Shown here: piece by piece, positions 7,734 to 15,108 of the stretch
Numbering within the stretch: the first letter of the stretch is position 1
Layout: each line of letters begins with the position of its first letter
Source of the DNA: Streptomyces milbemycinicus
Lineage (GTDB): Bacteria > Actinomycetota > Actinomycetes > Streptomycetales > Streptomycetaceae
Direction of reading: 5' to 3'
Length of the DNA stretch: 39,927 nt
Assembly: GCF_002154605.1 (NCBI RefSeq)
Contig: NZ_MUNE01000272.1
Coordinates: forward strand, 1 to 39,927
Position numbers and translations under genes: made by a program
The notes under the pieces: model-generated
Told to the model about the DNA's origin: nothing
The model's input: only the letters and a program-made list of their open reading frames with translations
Databases searched by the model: none

Positions 7734-8713
7734 TCAGAAGAGCGCGATGGGCGGCAGCGGGGGAAAGATCTCATCCAGCTCGGCGAGGTCGTCCGCGCTG
7801 AGCCGGTGGCCGGCCGCGGCGGCGTTCTGGGTGACCTGCTCGGGCCGTGTGGCGCCGGCGATCACTGACGCAACAGTGGGCCGAGAGGCAAGCCAGGAAA
7901 AGGCGACCTGCACCTCATCGAGGCCCCGCTTCGCTGCGAAGTCACCGAAGGCCGCAAGCTGGGTCAGGTCGGCGTTCTCGAAGTCGTCCTGACGGAAGTG
8001 GGTCAGCCGCGCTCCTTCGGGGGCCTTGCCGGAGGAGTACTTGCCGGTCAGCAGCCCGCTGGCAAGCGGGTAGTACGGCAGCACCCCGAGCCCGAACGCC
8101 TGGGCCGCGGGCAGCACTTCCAGCTCCGCGCGGCGGTCCAGCAGGTTGTAGTGGTTCTGCGAGGCGACGAAGCGGGTGGTGCCGAGCTGACGGGCCAGAT
8201 ACTCGGCTTGGGCGATCTGCCATCCGGCGAAGTTGGAGTGGCCGAGGTAGCGCACCTTGCCCTGTTGCACCAGGCTGTCGAGCGCGGCCAGGGTTTCCTC
8301 GATCGGCGTGACCGGGTCGGGGGTGTGGAACTGGTACAGGTCGATCCGGTCGGTGCCCAGGCGGCGCAGCGACTCCTCGACAGCGCGGATGATGTAGCGG
8401 CGGGAGCCGCGGACCCCGAAGTCGCGGCCGTTGGCCCCCTCGGCGTCCATGCCGAACTTGGTGGCGATCACAACGTCATCGCGGTGGCCCTTCAACGCCT
8501 CACCGAGGAGTTGTTCGCTCACCCCGGAGGTGTGCCGTAGGTGTCGGCGACGTCGAAAAAGGTGATGCCGACGTCGAGGGCGGCTCGCACCACGGCGTTG
8601 GCGCCCTCCTTGGTGAAACTGGCGGTGTTCGGCCTGCCCAGGTTGCTCCAGCCGAACCCGACGGTGGACACGGTCAGGCCGGAGTTGCCCAGCTGGCGAT
8701 GGCTGATGGACAT
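7734..8713 (-). pseudogene. Aldo/keto reductase, disrupted by a one-base frameshift
   Basis: Two minus-strand frames together give one full-length aldo/keto reductase of about 326 residues. The first piece starts at ATG 8713 (MSISHRQLGNSGL) and runs to FFDVADTYGTPPG, then meets a TGA at 8519-8521. The second resumes in another frame with VSEQLLGEALKG and continues through LYQFHTPDP, LGHSNFAGWQ, SQNHYNLLDR and the C-terminus at 7734. The catalytic Asp and Tyr are on the first piece, while His of QFHTPD is on the second. The break is exactly in a G-run (CCGGGGTGAGC); one more G would restore the frame. This is a recent mutation or a sequencing error. It is the distal gene of the redox operon below. 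Confidence 0.82.
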
Positions 8714-8789
8714 CGTGCGCTCTTCTCTGGATGTGCGTGGGTGGGGTCGGCCCAGGTGGGTGCGGGGCATCGGTGGCGGCCTAGGGCCG

Positions 8790-9620
8790 TCAGGGGGTCG
8801 TCAGCTCCCCGGTGCGCAGGGCCGCGGTCACGCCGCCGTCCATCAGCAGGTCGGCACCGGTGATGAACCCGGCGTGTTCGCCGAGCAGGAAGGCCGATGC
8901 CTCCGCGACCTCGTCGGGCGCGCCGAAGCGGCCGGCCGCCGACACCTCGCGTACATGCTGGAACCACGCGGCGCGGGGACCGGAGAGCTCGTCCTTGGCC
9001 AGCGGCGTGATGATCACCCCGGGGCTGACGGCGTTGACACGGGCTCCGCGCTTGGCCCACGCGGCGGCCGCGGTCTGCACACGCAGCGAGTTGGCCCGCT
9101 TGGAGAGGGCGTACGCGTGGACGGAGGAACCCACCTGGTCGGGCTGGAGGAACGGCAGTGCGAGCAGCTGCGAGGTCTCGGTGGTCGCCAGTGCGTGCTC
9201 GACCTCGCGCGCGTAGGGGCTCTCGCGGTGCCCGGCCATGCTGGCGATGACGATGCCGGCCCCGCCCGGGGCGATGACACGGGCGAACGCGTCGAGGACC
9301 AGCGCCGTGCCCAGGAGGTCGACGTGCAGGACGCGCTCTGTACTCGCCTGGGTGGGCGAGACACCGGCGTTGTGCACCACCTGGGTGACCGGCCCCAGCC
9401 CGGCCGCCGCGTCGGCCAGGGCCTCGACCGCGGCGCGGTCGGAGACATCGGTGACCTGGATGGTCACCTCGTAGCCCTCGTCGCCGAGCTGTTCTGCGGC
9501 CTCGGCCAGCGCCTTGTCGCTGTAGTCGGCCAGCAGCAGAAGGCGGCCGGCACCGATACGGCGGGCGATGGCGCGGCCGATGCTGCCCGCGCCGATGACG
9601 ACGGCGATTTCCTTGCTCAC
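8790..9620 (-). CDS. Short-chain dehydrogenase/reductase
   Basis: A 276-residue classical SDR oxidoreductase. The NAD(P)-binding motif appears as IGAGSIGRAIA near the N-terminus, with an acidic ADYSD at the end of beta-2 that favours NAD over NADP. The VVHNAGVS segment, the catalytic YALSK (Tyr-x-x-x-Lys) and a SPGVI/GADLLMDGG C-terminus are intact. It starts at GTG 9620 with an AGGA about nine bases upstream. It lies 33 bases downstream of the Zn-alcohol dehydrogenase and about 77 bases before the reductase pseudogene, so the three were probably co-transcribed. Substrate is unknown. Confidence 0.88.
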   Translation of the reverse strand: MSKEIAVVIGAGSIGRAIARRIGAGRLLLLADYSDKALAEAAEQLGDEGYEVTIQVTDVSDRAAVEALADAAAGLGPVTQVVHNAGVSPTQASTERVLHVDLLGTALVLDAFARVIAPGGAGIVIASMAGHRESPYAREVEHALATTETSQLLALPFLQPDQVGSSVHAYALSKRANSLRVQTAAAAWAKRGARVNAVSPGVIITPLAKDELSGPRAAWFQHVREVSAAGRFGAPDEVAEASAFLLGEHAGFITGADLLMDGGVTAALRTGELTTP

Positions 9621-9650
9621 GTCAGGATCCTTTGCTTCGCGGGGATCAGG

Positions 9651-9674
9651 GGGTCAGAGGGTCAGAGGGTCAGG
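9651..9674. repeat. 8-base tandem repeat across a stop codon
   Basis: GGGTCAGA, GGGTCAGA and GGGTCAGG follow one another at 9651-9674. They cover the last codons and stop of the alcohol dehydrogenase on the minus strand and look like a replication-slippage product that lengthened the C-terminus slightly. Confidence 0.6.
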
Positions 9675-10703
9675 GGTCACCAGCACCTTCAGTGCCTCGC
9701 GGGCCGCCATCGCCCGATAGCCCTCGGATGTGTCGCCCAGGCCCACCGTGCGGTCGAAGACACGTCCGGGCTGGATACGGCCCTCGAGGATGTCGGGCAG
9801 CAACTCCTCGATGTAGGCACGGGCCGGGGCCACGCCGCCGGTGAGGGTGATGTTGTTCATGAACTCCGGGAAGCCGAGCGGGACTTCGCCGTACTGGGGC
9901 GCGCCGACCCGGCTGACCGTGCCGCCCGCGCGGACCACGCCCAGCGACGTCTGGAGGGCGGGCAGGGTGCCGACGCACTCCAGCACGGTGTGGGTGCCGT
10001 CGCCGCCGGTCAGCTCTCGTACGCGCTCGATGCCCTCCTCGCCGCGCTCGGACACGATGTCGGTGGCGCCGAAGTCCAAGCCCAGGTCGGTGCGGTCCTT
10101 GTGTCGGCCCATCAGGATGATCCGCTCGGCACCGAGCCGCTTGGCGCTGATGACCGCGGACAGTCCCACCGCGCCGTCGCCGATCACCGTCACGGTCGTA
10201 CGGGGGTTGACCCCGGCCGTGACCGCGCAGTGATGGCCGGTGCACAGGACATCGGAGAGGGTGAGCAGGGAGGGCAGGAGGGCGGAGTCCTCGGCCACCG
10301 GCAGTTTCACCAGCGTGCCCTGCGCCTGCGGCACCCGTACCGCCTCGCCTTGGCCGCCGTCGATGCCGTCCCGCGCCCACAGGCCACCGTGCCGGCAGGA
10401 GGTGTGCAGGCCCTCGGCGCAGAAGTCGCAGGTGTTGTCGGACCAGACGAAGGGGGCGACGACCAGGTCGCCACGGTGGAGGCCGGGCACGTCCGCGCCG
10501 GTGTCCTCGACTACGCCGAGGAACTCGTGGCCCATGCGCACGCCGTGCTCCGTGGCCGGCATGGAGCCGTACGGCCACAGGTCGCTGCCGCAGACACAGG
10601 CGCGCAGGACGCGCACGACGGCGTCGGTGGGCTGCTGGATCTTCGGGTCCGGGACGTTCTCGACGCGGACGTTGCCGGCGCCGTACATCAATGTTGCTCG
10701 CAT
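9654..10703 (-). CDS. Zinc-type alcohol dehydrogenase (MDR family)
   Basis: A 349-residue medium-chain dehydrogenase. N-terminal GroES-like domain: catalytic-zinc ligands in CVCGSDLW and GHEFLG. The structural-zinc lobe reads SDNTCDFCAEGLHTSC, where an Asp sits at the place of the first of four cysteines. The Rossmann half shows VIGDGAVGLSAV and a basic residue after beta-2 (GRHKDR), which suggests NADP(H). ATG 10703 is preceded on the minus strand by GGGAG. It is the promoter-proximal gene of a redox operon with the SDR and the disrupted aldo/keto reductase. Likely an alcohol/aldehyde oxidoreductase; the substrate cannot be told. Confidence 0.87.
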   Translation of the reverse strand: MRATLMYGAGNVRVENVPDPKIQQPTDAVVRVLRACVCGSDLWPYGSMPATEHGVRMGHEFLGVVEDTGADVPGLHRGDLVVAPFVWSDNTCDFCAEGLHTSCRHGGLWARDGIDGGQGEAVRVPQAQGTLVKLPVAEDSALLPSLLTLSDVLCTGHHCAVTAGVNPRTTVTVIGDGAVGLSAVISAKRLGAERIILMGRHKDRTDLGLDFGATDIVSERGEEGIERVRELTGGDGTHTVLECVGTLPALQTSLGVVRAGGTVSRVGAPQYGEVPLGFPEFMNNITLTGGVAPARAYIEELLPDILEGRIQPGRVFDRTVGLGDTSEGYRAMAAREALKVLVTPDPLTL

Positions 10704-11004
10704 GAAGGTTGCTCCCAGGGGTCAGCGGATGAATCCGACACCTTCGACACTCCCGTGCGGGCGCGGCGCGCGGCAGACCGTGGTGTTCCGGGGAGCGGTG
10801 TTCCGGGGTGTGACAGGGCCCCCCACGCGCCCGCCGTTGTTCAGCTCACCGGTCCCCATCGATGCCGACGCCGAGCCGGAGAGCCACGGTCGCGCTAAGG
10901 TAAGGTTTGCCTAACCAAAGGGGCCTCTGGGTGGGGGATTCCCTGTTCAGCACCGCGACGAAGCTGCGCCGGATTCAGGGGAGTTGGCCGTTGGAGACCG
11001 TACG
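10704..11004. promoter_or_regulatory. Divergent promoter region between redox and siderophore operons
   Basis: This 301-base stretch has no convincing gene. It must hold the minus-strand promoter for the alcohol dehydrogenase operon and the plus-strand promoter for the iron importer. A 12-base direct repeat, GGTGTTCCGGGG, occurs at 10782-10793 and 10797-10808 and could be an operator for the minus-strand operon. The iron box near 10896 belongs to the plus-strand side. Confidence 0.55.
10896..10914 (+). promoter_or_regulatory. Iron box (IdeR/DmdR1-type operator)
   Basis: TAAGGTAAGGTTTGCCTAA at 10896-10914 fits the 19-base actinobacterial iron box TWAGGTWAGSCTWACCTWA at 17 of 19 positions by hand alignment, with mismatches at positions 11 and 14. 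It lies about 90 bases before the first permease gene of a ferric-siderophore importer. Binding of the iron-loaded repressor would shut the operon when iron is plentiful, and derepression follows in iron starvation (family knowledge plus context). Confidence 0.85.
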
Positions 11005-12030
11005 GTGAGGCGGGGCAGGAGAACCCGCCCCGTTCTGCTCATGACACTGCTGGTCGTGGCGCTGGGGATCATCTGCCTGCTGTCGCTCGCCCTCGGCGCG
11101 GCGAGTATCCCGCCGGACCAGGTGGTGCGGGCGCTGATCGGCGACCCGCCGAGCCGGCTCGTGGACAACATCGTCTGGTCGGCCCGGGTGCCGCGTACCG
11201 CGCTCGGTCTGACCGCGGGCGCCGCCCTCGGCCTGTCCGGCGCCGTTATGCAGGCCCTGACCCGCAATCCGCTCGCGGATCCCGGAGTGCTGGGGGTCAG
11301 TGCGGGCGCCTCGTTCGCCATCGTGCTGGCGGTGGGGGTGTTCGGACTCGGCTCGTTCCACGGGTACATCTGGTTCGCCTTCGCCGGTGCGCTCGTCGCG
11401 AGTGTCCTGGTCTACCTCCTCGGCGGGCTCGGGCGCTCCGGCCCGACACCGGTCAAGCTGGCGCTCGCCGGCGTCTCGGTGACCTCGCTGCTCTCGTCGC
11501 TCACCAGCGCCGTCGTGCTGACCGACCCCGATGTGCTGGACCGCTACCGCTTCTGGTCGGCCGGTTCGATGGCGGACCAGGACGGTGCCACGGTGCTGCG
11601 TATGCTGCCCTTCCTCCTCGCGGGTGCGGTCCTGGCCCTTGCCTGCGCACCGGCCCTCAACAGCCTGGCCCTCGGCGACGACGTGGCGGCCTCACTGGGG
11701 CGGCGGCTGGGCCTGGTCCGGCTCCAGGGGGTCGCCGCGATCACCCTGCTGACCGGTGCCGCGGTCGCGGCCATCGGGCCGGTCGTCTTCATCGGCCTGG
11801 TGGTCCCCCACCTCGCCCGTGTCCTCGCCCGGTCGGCGGGGCTCGGCCCGGACCACCGCTGGCTGCTGCCGCTGTCCGCCGTACTCGCGCCCGGTCTGCT
11901 GCTCACCGCGGACATCGTCGGCCGGATGGTCGCCCGGCCCACCGAGGTGCAGGCCGGGGTGATCGTCGCCTTCATCGGCGGGCCGTTCTTCATCGCCCTG
12001 GTCCGCCGACACCGACTGGCGGAGGTGTGA
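11005..12030 (+). CDS. Ferric-siderophore ABC transporter permease 1 (FecCD family)
   Basis: A 341-residue integral membrane protein with about nine or ten helices. The FecCD signature is seen as ALTRNPLADPGVLGVSAGA, a mid-protein GDDVAASLGRRLG loop that contacts the ATPase, and a GPVVFIGLVVPHLAR segment. I start it at GTG 11005 (MRRGRR...), which has GGAG at 10993-10996. The in-frame TTG at 10984 has its only purine run directly abutting it. It forms a heterodimer with the next permease. The stop overlaps a GTG six bases before the next ATG, consistent with translational coupling. Expression should follow the iron box upstream. Confidence 0.93.
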   Translation: MRRGRRTRPVLLMTLLVVALGIICLLSLALGAASIPPDQVVRALIGDPPSRLVDNIVWSARVPRTALGLTAGAALGLSGAVMQALTRNPLADPGVLGVSAGASFAIVLAVGVFGLGSFHGYIWFAFAGALVASVLVYLLGGLGRSGPTPVKLALAGVSVTSLLSSLTSAVVLTDPDVLDRYRFWSAGSMADQDGATVLRMLPFLLAGAVLALACAPALNSLALGDDVAASLGRRLGLVRLQGVAAITLLTGAAVAAIGPVVFIGLVVPHLARVLARSAGLGPDHRWLLPLSAVLAPGLLLTADIVGRMVARPTEVQAGVIVAFIGGPFFIALVRRHRLAEV

Positions 12031-12032
12031 CG

Positions 12033-13139
12033 ATGGCCGTTTCCCGCTCCGCGCCCCGGCCGCCGAAGCTCCCGGCGGCCGAGGGACGCGCGCCCGTACG
12101 GTCCTTCCGCGGCTACCGGCTCGCCGTACCGCCCGTGTCCGGGATCTTCCGGCCCCGGCTGGTGACGCTGTGCGCGCTGCTCGCCGCCGCCGTCTCCGTC
12201 CTGTTCTGCTGGGGGCTGTCGATCGGCGACTACCCGATCGCCTTCACCGATGTCGTACGCGCCCTGGCCGGCTCCGGCGACCTCTCCACCGTCCTGGTGG
12301 TCCAGGAGCTGCGGCTGCCGCGGGCCCTGGTGGGGCTGCTGGCCGGGATCGCCTTCGGCGTCTCCGGCGGCCTCTTCCAGACCATGACCCGCAATCCGCT
12401 CGCCAGCCCCGACATGATCGGCCTCACCCAGGGCGCGGGCACCGCCGTGGTGGCGGGCATCGTGCTGGGCTGGGACGGCGGCCTCGGCACCCAGACCCTC
12501 GGACTGCTCGGCGCGCTCGTCACCGCGCTGGCCGTGTACGCGCTCGCCTGGCGGCGCGGCGCCACCGGCTACCGGATCATCCTGGTCGGCATCGGGGTGG
12601 CCTGGATCTGCACCAGCGCCACCGATTATCTGGTGGCCAAGGGCGGCACCTTCCAGGCGCAGGCCGCCCTGGGCTGGCTGGTGGGCAACCTCAACGGCCG
12701 GACCTGGTCCCAGACCACGCCGCTGGTCGCCGCCCTGGCGGTGCTGTTGCCAGCTGCGCTGCTGCTCGGTCGACTGCTGCGCACGCTGCAACTCGGCGAC
12801 GACATCGCAACCGGCCTCGGCACCCGGGTGCAGCCGGTGCGGCTCGCCGTCCTGCTCACCGGAGTCGGGCTGATCGCCTTCGCCACCGCCGCGGCCGGCC
12901 CGGTCGCCTTCGTGGCGCTGGCCGCACCGCAGATCGCCCAGCGGCTGGCGGCCACCGCCTGGCCGCCCACGGTCGCCTCGGGGCTGACCGGGGCGCTGAT
13001 GGTGCTCGGCAGCGATCTCATCGCCCGCACGCTGATCCCCGGCACGGAGCTGCCGGTCGGAATCGTCACCGGCGTGCTCGGCGCGCCCGTCCTGCTCTGG
13101 CTGCTCGTCCGCGCCAACCGCGCGGGATCAGGAGGTTGA
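12033..13139 (+). CDS. Ferric-siderophore ABC transporter permease 2 (FecCD family)
   Basis: A 368-residue permease, paralogous to its neighbour. It has a longer Arg/Pro-rich N-terminal tail (about 45 residues) before the first helix. The family motifs TMTRNPLASPDMIGLTQGAG, GDDIATGLGTR and GPVAFVALAAPQIA are present. ATG 12033 has GGAGG at 12021-12025; the in-frame GTG 12027 overlapping the previous stop is less well placed. With permease 1 it makes the membrane channel for a ferric-siderophore complex delivered by the lipoprotein encoded two genes downstream. Confidence 0.93.
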   Translation: MAVSRSAPRPPKLPAAEGRAPVRSFRGYRLAVPPVSGIFRPRLVTLCALLAAAVSVLFCWGLSIGDYPIAFTDVVRALAGSGDLSTVLVVQELRLPRALVGLLAGIAFGVSGGLFQTMTRNPLASPDMIGLTQGAGTAVVAGIVLGWDGGLGTQTLGLLGALVTALAVYALAWRRGATGYRIILVGIGVAWICTSATDYLVAKGGTFQAQAALGWLVGNLNGRTWSQTTPLVAALAVLLPAALLLGRLLRTLQLGDDIATGLGTRVQPVRLAVLLTGVGLIAFATAAAGPVAFVALAAPQIAQRLAATAWPPTVASGLTGALMVLGSDLIARTLIPGTELPVGIVTGVLGAPVLLWLLVRANRAGSGG

Positions 13140-13142
13140 TCC

Positions 13143-14018
13143 ATGTCGGCTGATCCCCTGCCGGCCCCCGACCCGGACCTGCGGGCGAGTGGTCTGCGCC
13201 TGGCCTACGACAACCGGCTGGTGGTGGACGGCCTCGACCTGGCCGTACCCCCCGGACGGATCACGGCCATCGTCGGCGCCAACGCCTGCGGCAAGTCCAC
13301 CCTGCTGCGCGCCCTCGCCCGGCTGCTCGCGCCACGCAGGGGCGCCGTCCATCTCGACGGCCGGGAGCTGCACTCCATCCCGCCCCGGGAGCTGGCCCGG
13401 CGGCTCGGCATCCTGCCGCAGAGCCCGGCGGCGCCGGACGGGCTGACCGTCATCGATCTGGTGGGGCGCGGCCGTTCACCGCACCAGACGTGGTGGCGGC
13501 AGTGGTCGGGCGCCGACGAGCAGGCCGTCCAGCGGGCGCTGGCCGCCACCGGTATGACCGAGCTGGCGGACCGGCCGCTGGACGAACTGTCCGGTGGCCA
13601 GCGTCAGCGCGCCTGGATCGCCATGGCGGTGGCGCAGGACACCGCGGTGCTGCTGCTGGACGAGCCGACGACGTACCTGGATCTGGCGCACCAGATCGAT
13701 GTCCTGGACCTGGTCACGGACCTCAACCGGCGGGAGAGCCGCACGGTGGTGATGGTGTTGCACGACCTCAACCAGGCCTGCCGCTACGCCGACCACGTGG
13801 TGGCCATGAAGGCGGGGCGGATCGCCGCCGAGGGCGCGCCCGCCGAGGTCATCACCGCCGAGACCGTCGAGGACATCTTCGGCCTCAGCTGCCAGGTCAC
13901 CTCGGACCCGGTCAGCGGCACCCCGATGGTCATCCCGATGGGGCGCCACCACGGGGAGCGGCGCGAGCGGCCGGCCGTACACCCCCCACGCACCGTCACT
14001 GCACCGACCCGACCATGA
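13143..14018 (+). CDS. Ferric-siderophore ABC transporter ATP-binding protein
   Basis: A 291-residue ABC ATPase of the FecE/FepC type. Walker A is GANACGKST, the signature LSGGQRQRAW, Walker B AVLLLDEPTTYLDL, and the switch histidine lies in VLHDLNQ. All nucleotide-binding residues are intact. The Walker A has Ala-Cys where Gly/Pro-x is more usual (GPNGCGKST), which FepC-like proteins tolerate. ATG 13143 has GGAGG at 13131-13135, inside the end of the permease gene. A Pro/Thr-rich tail of about 30 residues follows the core domain. Confidence 0.94.
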   Translation: MSADPLPAPDPDLRASGLRLAYDNRLVVDGLDLAVPPGRITAIVGANACGKSTLLRALARLLAPRRGAVHLDGRELHSIPPRELARRLGILPQSPAAPDGLTVIDLVGRGRSPHQTWWRQWSGADEQAVQRALAATGMTELADRPLDELSGGQRQRAWIAMAVAQDTAVLLLDEPTTYLDLAHQIDVLDLVTDLNRRESRTVVMVLHDLNQACRYADHVVAMKAGRIAAEGAPAEVITAETVEDIFGLSCQVTSDPVSGTPMVIPMGRHHGERRERPAVHPPRTVTAPTRP

Positions 14019-14028
14019 AGGACCACTG

Positions 14029-15087
14029 ATGCGCGGCTCATTGAGAGGCACCCGGCTCGCCGCGGTGCTCGCCTCCGTACTGCTCCTGTTCGCCACCGCC
14101 ACCGCCTGCGGCTCCGAGGAGGACACCGGGACCGACGACGGCACATCGGCCGCCGTGGGCGGCGCCTTTCCGGTGACCATCCCGCACAAGTACGGCACTA
14201 CCACCATCAAGAACGAGCCCAAGCGGATCGTCACGGTCGGCCTGACCGACCAGGACGCCGTGCTCGCTCTCGGCAGAGTTCCGGTCAGCACCACCGAGTG
14301 GAACGGCGGCTACGAGGGCGCCATCGGCCCCTGGGCCCGGGACGAGCTGGGCAGCGCGAAGACACCGACCGTGCTCAAGGACACCGGTACGGGGCCGCAG
14401 ACGGAGAAGATCGCCGCGCTGCGGCCGGACCTCATCCTCGCGGTCTACGGCGGCCTGACCAAGGAGCAGTACGAGACGCTGTCGAAGTTCGCGCCAGTGG
14501 TGGCCCAGCCCAAGGAGTACAACGACTTCGGCGTGCCGTGGCAGCGGCAGACGGAGATCATCGGCACCGCGCTCGGGCAGAAGGCCAAGGCGAAGGAGCT
14601 GGTCAAGGGCGTCCAGACCAAGTTCAAGACCGTGGCCGCCGAACACCCGGCCTTCGCCGGGGCCAGCGCGGTGATGGCCACCCCCTACGACGGCATCTTC
14701 GTCTTCGGCAGTCAGGACCCCCGCTCCCGCGTCCTCACCGACCTCGGCTTCACCCTCCCGGCCGATCTGGACAAGGTGATCGGTGACGAGTTCGGCGCCA
14801 ACGTCAGCAAGGAGCGCACCGATCTGCTGGACACCGACGCGATCGTGTGGATCGTCGCCGACCCGGCCAAGGACGAGGGCAAGCTCGACCGGAACCCCCT
14901 CTACGCCGATCTGAAGGTGGCGAAACAGGACCGCGAGGTCTACGTCAAGGAGTCCAGCGACTACGGGAACGCGATCTCCTTCGTGACGGTCCTGAGCCTG
15001 CCGTACACGCTCGACCGGCTGACCCCGCAACTGGCCGCCGCCGTCGACGGCAAGCCCGCCACCCGGGTGGCACAGCCGGCGTCCTGA
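14029..15087 (+). CDS. Ferric-siderophore substrate-binding lipoprotein
   Basis: A 352-residue class III periplasmic-binding-type protein, in Gram-positives anchored to the outer face of the membrane. A signal peptide ends in a lipobox (ATAC) with the lipidated cysteine at residue 27. Mature-protein motifs include TIPHKYGTTTI, EPKRIVTVGLTDQDAVLALG and the long helix linking two lobes. It captures the ferric siderophore and hands it to the two permeases. GAAGGA at 14017-14022 overlaps the end of the ATPase gene and serves ATG 14029. It converges with the WD40 gene, leaving only 21 bases between, with no clear hairpin. Confidence 0.93.
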   Translation: MRGSLRGTRLAAVLASVLLLFATATACGSEEDTGTDDGTSAAVGGAFPVTIPHKYGTTTIKNEPKRIVTVGLTDQDAVLALGRVPVSTTEWNGGYEGAIGPWARDELGSAKTPTVLKDTGTGPQTEKIAALRPDLILAVYGGLTKEQYETLSKFAPVVAQPKEYNDFGVPWQRQTEIIGTALGQKAKAKELVKGVQTKFKTVAAEHPAFAGASAVMATPYDGIFVFGSQDPRSRVLTDLGFTLPADLDKVIGDEFGANVSKERTDLLDTDAIVWIVADPAKDEGKLDRNPLYADLKVAKQDREVYVKESSDYGNAISFVTVLSLPYTLDRLTPQLAAAVDGKPATRVAQPAS

Positions 15088-15108
15088 CCGCGCGCGACCC
15101 CGACTCCC

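Noticed and set aside
8519..8521. TGA in the aldo/keto reductase as a recoded selenocysteine
   Set aside because: The downstream conserved sequence is in another frame, so reading through TGA would not restore it; no selenocysteine element is apparent.
7734..8770. Reading the aldo/keto reductase as two genuine overlapping genes
   Set aside because: Neither part is a complete fold; they join into one family-length protein if one base is added.
8541..10898. 785-codon plus-strand open frame
   Set aside because: It is antisense to the SDR and alcohol dehydrogenase genes, which have clear motifs; the frame has no recognisable domain.
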